This document shows, piece after piece, positions 54,239 through 63,176 of a DNA stretch of 64,000 bases. The stretch spans positions 406,846-470,845 of the forward strand of contig CANLQG010000003.1 of the NCBI GenBank assembly GCA_947493195.1. Direction: 5' to 3'. Below the pieces are notes generated by a model that was not told the DNA's origin, ran no database searches, and was given only the letters and a program-made list of their open reading frames with translations. The translations under genes were made by a program, and so were the position numbers. Origin of the DNA: an uncultured Sphingomonadaceae bacterium. GTDB lineage: Bacteria; Pseudomonadota; Alphaproteobacteria; Sphingomonadales; Sphingomonadaceae. Position 1 is the stretch's first letter. The number at the start of each line of letters is the position of its first letter.

Positions 54239-55690
54239 ATGATGGGGGGCAGTGCTAATGCGCGGCGAGGTCTTGCGGCCACAATCGGTCTTCTTGCCGT
54301 TACTGCATGCTCCACCCCCGCGGTAGACATGGCCCAGCCTGAAATCGCAATTCCGGCAGAGTGGCAGATTGCCGAGCCGGCGCCCATATCCGCCGATATC
54401 ACCCAGTACTGGACGCTGCTCGACGATCCTCTGCTCACCAGTTTCGTTGAGCAGGCGATAGCCGACAACCGCGACCTGGCGCAGAGCGCCGCCAGGCTGG
54501 ATCAGGCGCGCGCATCGCTGGTGCAGGCGCGGGCCGGTTACCTGCCATCGGTTTCGGCCAGCGGCGGCATCAATCGCGATATCGGCGACCTCGCCCGCGA
54601 CGGGGTGCAGTTCTCGGTCGGTGCGGATGCGGCCTGGGAAGCCGACCTGTTCGGCCAGATATCCGGCAACGTCGCCGCGGCGGAAGGCGAACTGGCGGCG
54701 CAGGGCTACTCGCTGGCAGACCTTCAACGCCTGATCGTCGGGCAAGTGGCCATCGCCACCATCAATGCCCGCGCCACTGCAGAGCAGCTGGCGATCGCGC
54801 GCTCCACCCTCGCCTATCAGGACGATAACCTGCAGATCGCCCGCTGGCGCAACCAGGCAGGACTTGTCTCCAGCCTTGACGTAGAACAGGCCCGCACCCA
54901 GCGCGCGCAGACCGCCGCCACTATCCCGCTGCTGGAAAGCAGCCTGACGGGCACGGCGAACTCCATCTCCACGCTGATCGGGGAAGCCCCCGGCCGCGTG
55001 CTTGCCGCCATCGTGGCAGACGAGCCGGAGCCCGTTCCCGCCCCGCCCCTGCTGGCAGGGTTCGAGGCACCGGGAGAAGTGCTGCGTCGGCGCCCGGACG
55101 TGCGGGCGGCAGAGGCGAGCCTGTTCGCCAGCACCGCCCGCATCGGCGTGGCGCGCGCGCAGTTGCTGCCACTGGTCCGGCTTACCGGCAGTATCGGAAC
55201 AGGATCCGCCACTGCCGGAAACCTCTTCGACGTTATCACCGGTGGTCTGTTCGCAGGGGTCAGCCAGCTTATTTTCGATGGCGGGCGCACCGCCGCGCAG
55301 GTGGACAGTGCACGGGCCGGTGCCGACGCTTCGCTGGCGGCCTGGGAGCAATCCATTCTGGGCGCGCTGGAGGATGTCGAGACAGCAGCCGTCGACCAGC
55401 GCACCGCAGCGGAGCGGGTTGTCATCAACGAGGAAGCGCTCGACGCTGCCGACAACTCCGCCCTGCTCGCGCGCAGCCAGTATCAGGCTGGCCTCACCGA
55501 TTTCCGCACGCTGCTGACGGCTGAGAACCAGCTACTTTCGGCGCGCAACCAGCTTGTTTCCGCCCAGGCCGACCGGGCCATCGCCTTCGTTCGCCTGACC
55601 CAGGCGCTGGGCGGCGGGTGGAGCATTTCCGACTATGATCTTCCGCCGGTGGCCAGCAGCCCCGCGAACAGCGACAGGACCGCGCAATGA
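54239..55690 (+). CDS. NodT-family outer membrane efflux lipoprotein
   Basis: TolC-like outer membrane channel, 483 residues, with a lipobox VTAC (Cys24). The two repeats of the family are visible: DPLLTSFVEQAIADNRDLA and RLDQARASLVQARAGYLP in the first, SLLA-type repeats (QYQAGLTDFRTLLTAENQLL) in the second. ATG-ATG tandem starts at 54239 and 54242, with GGGG before them. It is the first gene of a four-gene efflux operon; each later gene overlaps the previous stop. Substrate unknown. Confidence 0.92.
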   Translation: MMGGSANARRGLAATIGLLAVTACSTPAVDMAQPEIAIPAEWQIAEPAPISADITQYWTLLDDPLLTSFVEQAIADNRDLAQSAARLDQARASLVQARAGYLPSVSASGGINRDIGDLARDGVQFSVGADAAWEADLFGQISGNVAAAEGELAAQGYSLADLQRLIVGQVAIATINARATAEQLAIARSTLAYQDDNLQIARWRNQAGLVSSLDVEQARTQRAQTAATIPLLESSLTGTANSISTLIGEAPGRVLAAIVADEPEPVPAPPLLAGFEAPGEVLRRRPDVRAAEASLFASTARIGVARAQLLPLVRLTGSIGTGSATAGNLFDVITGGLFAGVSQLIFDGGRTAAQVDSARAGADASLAAWEQSILGALEDVETAAVDQRTAAERVVINEEALDAADNSALLARSQYQAGLTDFRTLLTAENQLLSARNQLVSAQADRAIAFVRLTQALGGGWSISDYDLPPVASSPANSDRTAQ

Positions 55691-56979
55691 GCCAACCAGA
55701 AACAGATCAGGATATCGGCGAGTATCTGGACAGCGGCAAGCCGCGCAAATGGTACAAACGCCGCTGGGTGTGGGTGGTGGCAGCCATCGTGCTGGTGCTC
55801 ATCCTGCTTTCCACGGTGTTCTCCGACGGGGACCAGGGGCCGGACTATATCACCGCCGAGGTGGAACAGCGTTCGCTGGACCTGACGGTGACGGCCACGG
55901 GTAACCTGCGGCCCACCAACCAGGTCGAAGTCGGTTCCGAAGTCTCGGGACGGATCGACAATATCTACGTCGACGTGAACGACGTCGTATCGCGCGGACA
56001 GGTTCTGGCGCGCATCAACACGGACGTGATTCAGGACCAGATCCAGCAGAGCCAGGCAAACCTTAACGCCGCACGTGCCTCCGTCCTGCAGGCGCAGGCT
56101 ACGCTGCAGGCCGACACTGCCCAGCTCGAAAGGCTGCGCGAAGTGCGCCGCCTGTCCGATGGCCGCGTGCCCGCCCAGGCGGAACTGGAACAGGCCGAAG
56201 CCGCCGTGCGCCGTGGCCAGGCCGCTGTCGCCAGCGCCCGCGCCAACGTTTCATCCGCACAGGCCCAGCTTTCCAGCGCGCAGACCAACCGCGACCGCGC
56301 GGTGATCCGCTCACCCGTGTCCGGCGTGGTGTTGGCCCGCCAGGTGGAACCCGGACAGACCGTGGCGGCCAGCTTCAACACGCCAACCCTGTTCGTTCTG
56401 GCAGAGGACCTCGGAACCATGCAACTGCGCGTTTCCATCGACGAGGCGGACGTGGGACAAGTACAGCCCGGCCAACCGGCGAACTTCACTGTCGATGCCT
56501 ATCCCGGTCGCCGTTTCCCCGCCACGGTGGAGCGGGTGGACCTTGCCTCGAACAACATCGCGCTGGCCAGCCAGCAGCAGCAGCAGGGCCAGCAAGTGGT
56601 AAGCTACGAAGCGCGCCTTACCGTCAGCAACGACGATGGCCTGCTACGCCCCGGCATGACGGCCACCGCCACGATCGCCACCGAGAACACCGGCGTTTCC
56701 ATGCTGGTACCCAACGGTGCCCTGCGCTTCGACCCGGAAACGCAAGAGGAAGAAGAAGGGGGTGTTTTCGGACCCCAGCAGTTCGGGCTCGACCAGGAAG
56801 ACGAGGCTTCTATCGGTGTCGGCTCGACCCAGCGGGTCTACGTGGTCGAGGAGGATGGCAGCCTGCGCGCCATCGAGGTCGTGACCGGGCGCTCCGATGG
56901 ACGGCGCACCGTCGTGACTTCGGAAGAGCTCGAACCCGGCATGAAAGTTGTTACCGGCATCAGGGCCATGCGCCCGTGA
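55687..56979 (+). CDS. MacA-type periplasmic adaptor protein
   Basis: Membrane fusion protein, 430 residues, linking inner-membrane ABC transporter and outer channel. A membrane helix at about residues 27-45, a biotinyl-lipoyl-like start ITAEVEQRSLDLTVTATGNL, a long coiled-coil hairpin (about 100-200) and the barrel region with VISPVSGVVLARQVEPGQTV are seen. The start overlaps the NodT stop by ATGA and the end overlaps the ATPase start by GTGA. It is more like MacA than like RND adaptors, in line with its ABC neighbours. Confidence 0.93.
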   Translation: MSQPETDQDIGEYLDSGKPRKWYKRRWVWVVAAIVLVLILLSTVFSDGDQGPDYITAEVEQRSLDLTVTATGNLRPTNQVEVGSEVSGRIDNIYVDVNDVVSRGQVLARINTDVIQDQIQQSQANLNAARASVLQAQATLQADTAQLERLREVRRLSDGRVPAQAELEQAEAAVRRGQAAVASARANVSSAQAQLSSAQTNRDRAVIRSPVSGVVLARQVEPGQTVAASFNTPTLFVLAEDLGTMQLRVSIDEADVGQVQPGQPANFTVDAYPGRRFPATVERVDLASNNIALASQQQQQGQQVVSYEARLTVSNDDGLLRPGMTATATIATENTGVSMLVPNGALRFDPETQEEEEGGVFGPQQFGLDQEDEASIGVGSTQRVYVVEEDGSLRAIEVVTGRSDGRRTVVTSEELEPGMKVVTGIRAMRP

Positions 56980-57698
56980 GCGAGCCGCCGCTCATCGATT
57001 TGGAAGGGATAACCAAGACCTTCGGCGAAGGCGCGGCGGCGTTCCAGGCGCTGAAAGGCGTCGATCTCAAGATCCAGCGCGGCGACTTCGTGGCGGTGAT
57101 GGGGCCATCGGGCTCGGGCAAGTCCACGACGATGAATATACTGGGCTGCCTCGACGTACCCACCAGCGGCAAGTTCCGCTTTCGCGGCGTGGAGGTGCAG
57201 GCCTTGAGCAGGGACCAGCGCTCGCTGCTAAGGAGGCGCTACCTCGGCTTCGTGTTCCAGGGTTTCAACCTGCTGGCGCGCACGACCGCTCTCGAGAATG
57301 TCGAGCTACCGCTACTCTATCGCGGTGAAAGCAAGAAGCTGCGGCGCGAGGCTGCCGAACATGCGCTGGACCAGGTCGGGCTGCTCCCGTGGGCCGAACA
57401 CACCCCGGCGGAGCTTTCCGGCGGTCAGCAGCAGCGCGTAGCCATTGCCCGCGCGCTGGTGACGGAGCCCGATGTCCTGCTGGCAGACGAGCCAACCGGC
57501 AACCTCGACACTGAACGCTCGGTCGAGATCATGCAACTGCTCAATCGTCTCAACGCCAACGGCATCACCGTGCTGATGGTGACGCACGAAGAGGAGATGG
57601 CGGAGTTCGCCAAGACCATCGTGCATTTCCGTGACGGACTGGTCGAGCGTATCGAGCGCGGGCACAAGTCCGGCGCACCGCTGGAGGAGCACGCCTGA
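56976..57698 (+). CDS. MacB-type ABC transporter ATP-binding protein
   Basis: A 240-residue ATPase of the MacB/LolD subgroup. GPSGSGKSTTMN is Walker A, LSGGQQQRVAIARAL is the signature motif, LLADEPTGNLD contains Walker B, and MVTHEEEMAEFA the switch His. GTG start overlaps the adaptor stop. In E. coli this domain is fused to the permease in MacB; here it is a separate protein, followed directly by the permease. Confidence 0.95.
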   Translation: MSEPPLIDLEGITKTFGEGAAAFQALKGVDLKIQRGDFVAVMGPSGSGKSTTMNILGCLDVPTSGKFRFRGVEVQALSRDQRSLLRRRYLGFVFQGFNLLARTTALENVELPLLYRGESKKLRREAAEHALDQVGLLPWAEHTPAELSGGQQQRVAIARALVTEPDVLLADEPTGNLDTERSVEIMQLLNRLNANGITVLMVTHEEEMAEFAKTIVHFRDGLVERIERGHKSGAPLEEHA

Positions 57699-58906
57699 TG
57701 TTCGGCATGATCGGAGCCACCATGCTGCTCGCCCTGCGCGAGATCCGGCGACACCTGCTGCGCAGCTTCCTGACGACGCTGGGCATTATCATCGGGGTTG
57801 CTGCCGTCATCACCATGGTGACGCTGGGCCGTGGTCTGACCGCCGACGTGCAGGAAGATATCGCCGGCCTTGGTTCCGACGTTTTCATCGTCTTTCCCTC
57901 GCGAACCGATCCCAACGTGGCGCCGCCTCCGTTCGACGAGGAGGACGTGCGCGCAGTCGAAATGCAGATCCCCGGGGTCGAGGCCGTCGCGGGTGCGGTC
58001 GAGACCAATGCCATCGCCTTCCACAACGGTCAGGACTGGCAGACCGGCGTTCAGGGTGCGAGCCGCGCCTTTTTCGCCGCCCAGTCCATCGAGGTGGTGG
58101 AAGGTCGCGAATTCTCCGACCGGGAGGAAGCGCGCGGAGAAAGCGTCTGCATTCTCGGGCCCAAGATCGTCGAGGAAATCTTCGTGGAAGGCAGGGTCCT
58201 GGGCGAGGAAATGCGCATCGGCAACGTGTCTTGCCAGGTGATCGGCGTGATTGACGAGCGCTCGAGCTCGATTGGTCCCAGCAACGATGCCAACGACATC
58301 GTCATCATGCCGCTGAAGACGGTGCAGCGCCGCTTTATCGGCAACAACAACATCCAGTACTTCGTGGTCAAGTACGATCCCGCCTACGAAGCGGGCGCGA
58401 TGCAGAACCAGTTGATCGACCTGCTGCGCGAACGCCGCGTGATACAGGATGGAGAGGACAACAACTTCAACATCGTCGACACTGCTGAGATCAACGACAC
58501 GGTCAATCAGGTGACCGGGGTGATGACCCTCGTGGTCACGGTGATCGCCGGTATCAGCCTGCTGGTGGGCGGTATCGGCATCATGAACATCATGCTGGTT
58601 TCGGTTACGGAGCGCACGCGCGAGATCGGCATACGCCTGGCCATCGGCGCGCTTGCGCGGGAAGTGCGCCTGCAATTCCTGACAGAGGCCGTGGTGCTGT
58701 GCTGTTTTGGCGGTCTGATCGGGATCGGTCTCGCCTTTGGGCTTTCGGTGATGCTGGCGGGCGCAATCGACCTGCCTTTCATCTTCGATCCGGTGGTGAA
58801 CGTGATGAGCTTCGTGTTCAGCGCGATCATGGGCATCATCTTCGGCTATTACCCGGCCCACCGCGCCAGCAAGCTCGACCCCATCGACGCGCTGCGCCAC
58901 GAATAG
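57698..58906 (+). CDS. MacB-type ABC transporter permease
   Basis: A 402-residue permease of the FtsX/MacB type. It has an N-terminal helix (LRSFLTTLGIIIGVAAVITM), a large periplasmic domain (about residues 45-275) and three C-terminal helices (ending PAHRASKLDPIDALRHE, a family hallmark). The TGATG junction couples it to the ATPase. It is the last gene of the NodT-MacA-MacB operon and is followed by an inverted repeat. Confidence 0.95.
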   Translation: MFGMIGATMLLALREIRRHLLRSFLTTLGIIIGVAAVITMVTLGRGLTADVQEDIAGLGSDVFIVFPSRTDPNVAPPPFDEEDVRAVEMQIPGVEAVAGAVETNAIAFHNGQDWQTGVQGASRAFFAAQSIEVVEGREFSDREEARGESVCILGPKIVEEIFVEGRVLGEEMRIGNVSCQVIGVIDERSSSIGPSNDANDIVIMPLKTVQRRFIGNNNIQYFVVKYDPAYEAGAMQNQLIDLLRERRVIQDGEDNNFNIVDTAEINDTVNQVTGVMTLVVTVIAGISLLVGGIGIMNIMLVSVTERTREIGIRLAIGALAREVRLQFLTEAVVLCCFGGLIGIGLAFGLSVMLAGAIDLPFIFDPVVNVMSFVFSAIMGIIFGYYPAHRASKLDPIDALRHE

Positions 58907-58936
58907 GGCCGCGCCCCTTTCGGAACGCGGCCCTAT
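58903..58936. terminator. Convergent-end hairpin after the permease gene
   Basis: Perfect 11-base arms ATAGGGCCGCG and CGCGGCCCTAT (58903-58913 and 58926-58936). It starts within the permease stop and lies 19 bases before the end of the pirin gene, so it can serve both strands. There is no T-run. Confidence 0.65.
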
Positions 58937-58954
58937 CCTGTCATCCAGATATGC

Positions 58955-59656
58955 TCAGGCAGTCTCGACCAGCACCACTTCGCTGTCTTCCAGCGCGCTG
59001 ATGGTAATGGTGTCGAGGTCGGCAATGGCCGCGCCGTCACGCTCGTTCACGAACTCTCCGTTCACTTCGATGCTGCCGGTGGCAGGCACAAGGTAGCCCT
59101 TGCGTCCATTCAGCGCATAGTCGAGCGTTTCGCCAGCCTTGATAGTGGCACCCACCACACGCGCATCCGCGTTTATTGGCAGCGCATCGCCGTCACCCTC
59201 GCGTCCGCTTGCAAGAATGGCCCACTGGCCCGCGCGATCCGTCTTGGGGAATGGCTTTGCGCCCCAGGTCGGAGGCAGGCCAAGCTTGTCCTTGTCGGGC
59301 AGAATCCAGATCTGGAAGAGCGTGGTTTCCTCGTTCTCCATGTTGTGTTCCGCGTGCTGGATGCCGGTCCCGGCGCTCATCACCTGCACGTCGCCCGCCT
59401 CAGTGCGGCCCTCGTTGCCAAGGCTGTCCTTGTGCGTAATCGCGCCTTTGCGGACGTAGGTGATGATCTCCATGTCGCGGTGCGGGTGCGGGGGAAAGCC
59501 GCTGCGCGCCGCAATATGATCGTCGTTCCACACCCTCAGCGCACCCCAGTGCATCCGGCTCTCGTCATGATAGCCGGCAAACGAAAAGTGATGCTTGGTA
59601 TCAAGCCAGCCGTGGTTCGCTCCGCCAAGGCTGTCGAAGTTTCTTACGTCGATCAT
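58955..59656 (-). CDS. Pirin family protein
   Basis: Cupin-fold pirin, 233 residues. The metal-binding motif PHPHRDMEIITYV and GIQHAEHNMEN provide the usual His-His-His-Glu ligands. Bacterial pirins show quercetinase activity or act as redox sensors; the target is not known here. ATG at 59656 follows AAGGAGAACAGTC. It is alone, convergent with the efflux operon and downstream of the hmgA-fahA operon on the same strand, separated by a hairpin. Confidence 0.93.
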   Translation of the reverse strand: MIDVRNFDSLGGANHGWLDTKHHFSFAGYHDESRMHWGALRVWNDDHIAARSGFPPHPHRDMEIITYVRKGAITHKDSLGNEGRTEAGDVQVMSAGTGIQHAEHNMENEETTLFQIWILPDKDKLGLPPTWGAKPFPKTDRAGQWAILASGREGDGDALPINADARVVGATIKAGETLDYALNGRKGYLVPATGSIEVNGEFVNERDGAAIADLDTITISALEDSEVVLVETA

Positions 59657-59726
59657 GACTGTTCTCCTTTGTCACAGGAGATGGGAAGCGGCCGATTTAA
59701 GACAATATCGCCGTATCTTGAGCCCG

Positions 59727-59757
59727 TGAAAGGCGGGCTTTAGGCACCCGCCTTTCA
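59727..59757 (-). terminator. Hairpin after fahA
   Basis: Perfect 11-base arms TGAAAGGCGGG and CCCGCCTTTCA (59727-59737 and 59747-59757), 18 bases after the fahA stop on the minus strand. No T-tract, but the position fits the end of the hmgA-fahA transcript. Confidence 0.6.
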
Positions 59758-59774
59758 TCAGGCCATTGCGCCGG

Positions 59775-61082
59775 TCAGCCGGTGATCACCGCGCGGCATT
59801 CGCCAAGGCCGATCCGAGCAAATCCATCCTTCTTGGCAAAGGCGGTGATGATGACCTCGTCACCGTCTTCCAGGAAGGTACGGGTTTCGCCGTTCGGCAG
59901 CGTGATGGACTTCTTGCCGCCTTCCGTCAGTTCGATCAGGCTGCCTTCGCCGCCCTCGTCGCCGCTAGTCAGCGTGCCGGTGCCCAGCAGGTCTCCACTG
60001 CGCAGGTTGCAACCGCCCACCGAATGGTGCGCGACCAGTTGCGCCGCGGTCCAGTACATGGCCGTCATCGGTCCGGTGCTGAGCCTGTGCGGTTCATCAC
60101 CGTCCTCGCGCATCTTCTCGGTGGCGATGAACACTTCCATCGTGATGCCAAAGGCACCGGTGGCCTGATCGCGTTCGTCGAACAGATAATCGAGCGGCTT
60201 GGGATCACCTTCGGGCCGCGCCGGCTGCGCCGTGCGGAAGGGGGCCAGCGCGTCTATGGTCACGATCCACGGCGAAATGCTCGAATGGAAATTCTTCGCC
60301 AGGAACGGACCGAGCGGCTGGTATTCCCAAGCCTGGATATCGCGCGCGGACCAGTCGTTCAGGATCGAGATGCCGGCGATATGCTCTTCCGCTTCGCCTA
60401 TGGGAATGGGGCGGCCCAGCGCATTGCCCTTGCCCACCCAGATTGCCATCTCCAGCTCGTAATCCAGCCGTGCGCTGGGGCCGAACGGCGGCTGCCCGCC
60501 CTCTTCCGGCGGCTTTTTCTGCCCGCTGGGACGCTTTACATCGACGCCAGAAAGGCGGATGGACGAGGATCGTCCGTGATAGCCAATGGGCACGTACTTG
60601 TAATTGGGCAGCAGCGGATTGTCGGGGCGGAACAGCGCACCGATGTTCTCCGCGTGGTGAATGCCCGAATAGAAATCGGTGTAGTCACCCACCGTCACCG
60701 GCACGTGCAGCTTGCAATCCCTGGCCTTGTGGAGCGCAGGCTCGACCGCGGTCTTCTTGTCGTCATCGGTCAGCAGCTTGAAGACGCCTTGGCGCAGCGC
60801 ACGCAGCGAGTCCGTGCCGCGATCGAGCAGGTCGTTCAGCGTAGACTGTCCCGCCAGGCGTGCTGCGGTGGCAGCTTCCAGTTCCAGCAGACCGGCGATA
60901 TCGCCAAGGTCGAGGATCATGTCGCCGATGGCAATGCCACCACGCGCGCCGCCGTCCTTGGGAGAGAAGATGCCCAGCGGCAGGTTCTGCACCGGGAAGT
61001 CCGGATGGCCGTTGGCACTTTCTACCCAGCTCTTCGCATCCGGATCGTGGGTGAAGTCGGTTTCGACGGTTGTCTCGGTCAT
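59775..61082 (-). CDS. fahA: Fumarylacetoacetase
   Basis: Last enzyme of tyrosine/homogentisate breakdown: cleaves fumarylacetoacetate to fumarate and acetoacetate. ATG at 61082 gives 435 residues. The active-site [16 protein letters not shown], the metal-binding [12 protein letters not shown] (Glu-x-Glu) and [19 protein letters not shown] are intact. The start overlaps the hmgA stop by ATGA, so hmgA-fahA is one operon; maiA is divergent. Confidence 0.96.
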   Translation of the reverse strand: MTETTVETDFTHDPDAKSWVESANGHPDFPVQNLPLGIFSPKDGGARGGIAIGDMILDLGDIAGLLELEAATAARLAGQSTLNDLLDRGTDSLRALRQGVFKLLTDDDKKTAVEPALHKARDCKLHVPVTVGDYTDFYSGIHHAENIGALFRPDNPLLPNYKYVPIGYHGRSSSIRLSGVDVKRPSGQKKPPEEGGQPPFGPSARLDYELEMAIWVGKGNALGRPIPIGEAEEHIAGISILNDWSARDIQAWEYQPLGPFLAKNFHSSISPWIVTIDALAPFRTAQPARPEGDPKPLDYLFDERDQATGAFGITMEVFIATEKMREDGDEPHRLSTGPMTAMYWTAAQLVAHHSVGGCNLRSGDLLGTGTLTSGDEGGEGSLIELTEGGKKSITLPNGETRTFLEDGDEVIITAFAKKDGFARIGLGECRAVITG

Positions 61083-62356
61083 TTGGGCAGTTTCGCTTTC
61101 TCGAAGCCTTCCCAGCAGGCATCGTAATCGGATTGCAGGGTTCCGCCATTCAGGGCGAAGTCGGTGGTCTGGATGATCGCGCGGCTTTCGAACATGAACG
61201 CCAGCGTGTCCTCGATCTTCACAGGTTTCAGGTCGGCCTTCGTGGCCTTGCGGGTGCTGTCTGCATCGGGGCCGTGGCCATTGAACTGGTTGTGCAGGCT
61301 GGCGCCGCCGGGCACGAAACCGCCCCCTTCCTTGGCGTCGTAGACGCCTTGGATCAAGCCCATGAACTCGCTCATCACGTTGCGGTGGAACCAGGGTGGC
61401 CGGAACGTGTCCTCGCCCACCATCCAGCGCGGCGGGAATATCACGAAATCGCAGTTTGCTATCCCCGGCGTGTCGCTGGGACTGGTAAGGACAGTGAAGA
61501 TGGACGGGTCCGGGTGGTCGAAGCTCACCGTGTTGATGGTGTTGAACCGGGACAGGTCGTAGCGGCATGGCGCGGAATTGCCGTGCCAGGCCACCACATC
61601 GAACGGGGAATGGTCGATCGTCGCGGTCCACAAACGACCGTTGAATTTCTGGACGATCTCGAAGTCCTCGTCACGGTCCTCGAACCAGGCGACGGGCGTT
61701 TCGAAATCGCGCGGGTTGGCGAGGCCGTTGGCGCCGATGGGTCCGAGATCGGGCAAGCGGAAGGGCGCGCCGAAATTCTCGCAGATATAGCCGCGCACGG
61801 GGCCGTCGATCTCGACACGGGAGCGCATCCCGGCAGGGATCAGGGCGATGTGCCCCGGAGCAACATCCATGCGGCCAAGTTCGGTGACGATGCGAAGGTC
61901 GCCCTGCTGCGGTACGATCAGCATTTCGCCATCGCTGTTCTGGAACGCGCGCGTATTCATGCTGGCAGTCGCGGCATACAGATGGATGCCGATCCCGCTT
62001 GTCGAAGGATCACCGTTGCCGCCGTAGGTCACCATTCCGTCGACAAAATCGACAGTTCCAGCAGGCATGGGCAGCGCGTCCCAGCGCAGCCGATTGGGGG
62101 TGGTGTAGCTACCATCGGGCGCCACAAGTCGCGATGCGCCGCCGTAGGGCTGGAACGCGCCGTGCGCGGTGGTAGGCCGCATCCGGTACAGCCAGCTGCG
62201 GCGGTTTTCCACTCGCGGCGCAGTGAATGCCGTGGTGCTGAACTGCTCGGCATAAAGGCCGAATGCCGGACGCTGCGGACTGTTGCGCCCTTCCGGCAGG
62301 GCGCCTTCAACGGCCTCTGTGGCGAAGTGGTTGAGAAATCCCGTCTGGTAATGCAT
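61079..62356 (-). CDS. hmgA: Homogentisate 1,2-dioxygenase
   Basis: Iron dioxygenase that opens homogentisate to maleylacetoacetate. The 425-residue protein has NEARLY all the family signatures: [11 protein letters not shown]-like [14 protein letters not shown], and the iron-ligand region [18 protein letters not shown] with [10 protein letters not shown] near the C-terminus. ATG at 62356. The leader contains a 62369-62386 inverted repeat overlapping the AGGTGAG ribosome binding site. First gene of hmgA-fahA. Confidence 0.96.
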   Translation of the reverse strand: MHYQTGFLNHFATEAVEGALPEGRNSPQRPAFGLYAEQFSTTAFTAPRVENRRSWLYRMRPTTAHGAFQPYGGASRLVAPDGSYTTPNRLRWDALPMPAGTVDFVDGMVTYGGNGDPSTSGIGIHLYAATASMNTRAFQNSDGEMLIVPQQGDLRIVTELGRMDVAPGHIALIPAGMRSRVEIDGPVRGYICENFGAPFRLPDLGPIGANGLANPRDFETPVAWFEDRDEDFEIVQKFNGRLWTATIDHSPFDVVAWHGNSAPCRYDLSRFNTINTVSFDHPDPSIFTVLTSPSDTPGIANCDFVIFPPRWMVGEDTFRPPWFHRNVMSEFMGLIQGVYDAKEGGGFVPGGASLHNQFNGHGPDADSTRKATKADLKPVKIEDTLAFMFESRAIIQTTDFALNGGTLQSDYDACWEGFEKAKLPK

Positions 62357-62368
62357 CTTTTAGTCTCA

Positions 62369-62386
62369 CCTGAAACTTCTTTCAGG
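62369..62386 (-). promoter_or_regulatory. Inverted repeat in the hmgA leader
   Basis: Perfect seven-base arms CCTGAAA and TTTCAGG with a four-base spacer, 13 bases before the hmgA ATG and 85 bases before maiA. On the hmgA transcript the second arm supplies the AGG of the ribosome binding site and the loop is GAAG, so it may act as an RNA hairpin; as DNA it is an operator candidate for the divergent pair. Confidence 0.5.
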
Positions 62387-62470
62387 CTCAATGCCTCGCT
62401 TCGCGCGTTTGATCAATGCCGGTAATCATGGTGTGTAAGGGGACAACGACCGAAACCGCTGGAGGTGCCA

Positions 62471-63115
62471 ATGAAGCTGTATGGATATTGGCGAAGCTCG
62501 ACGAGCTATCGCTTGCGCTGCGCGCTCGAACTCAAAGGCTTGGAATACGAACAGGATCCCGTCAGCCTGATCGAGAGCCGCCACAAGGACGCTGACTATG
62601 TATCGCGCAATCCCTTTGCCGGTGTCCCGATGCTGGAGGCCGATGGCCGCGACCGGGCACAGAGCATGGCCATCATCGAGTGGCTAGACGAACGCTTTGC
62701 CGATAATCCGCTGCTGCCCTCGGATATAGAGCAACGCTTCTCCGCCCGCGAACTGGCCTATGCCATTGCAACCGAACTGCACGCCCCGCTCAACCTGAAA
62801 GTGCTGAAATACCTGAAAGACCCGCTCGGCCACGAACAGGGCGAGGTCGAAACGTGGTATCGGAACTGGCTCTCCGCCACGCTGGTGCCGGTCGAGAAAC
62901 GCCTGAAGCAGCTTGGCACCGATGATTTCCTGTTCGACAGGCCCGGCCTGTTCGAAGCGGTGCTGGTGCCGCAGCTTTACAACGCGCGTCGGTTCGACTT
63001 CGAACTCGATGCCTGTGACCGGATGTGCCGGATCGAGCAGGCCTGCCTTGCCCTGCCCGCTTTCCAGCGCGCACATCCGGACAACCAGCCGGATGCGCCC
63101 GGCAACCTCTCGTGA
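62471..63115 (+). CDS. maiA: Maleylacetoacetate isomerase
   Basis: Zeta-class glutathione transferase that isomerises maleylacetoacetate to fumarylacetoacetate. ATG at 62471 follows GGAGG by five bases and gives 214 residues. The zeta motif SSTSYRLRCALELKGL (usually SSCSxRVR) is at residues 8-23, with NPFAGVPMLEADG next. It completes the homogentisate pathway with hmgA and fahA, which are divergent across a 114-base region. Confidence 0.94.
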   Translation: MKLYGYWRSSTSYRLRCALELKGLEYEQDPVSLIESRHKDADYVSRNPFAGVPMLEADGRDRAQSMAIIEWLDERFADNPLLPSDIEQRFSARELAYAIATELHAPLNLKVLKYLKDPLGHEQGEVETWYRNWLSATLVPVEKRLKQLGTDDFLFDRPGLFEAVLVPQLYNARRFDFELDACDRMCRIEQACLALPAFQRAHPDNQPDAPGNLS

Positions 63116-63176
63116 TTCATGACCTTGCCCGCTTGACCATGGCCGTTAGATAGACAGGCGAAGGAGAGGCATTTTC

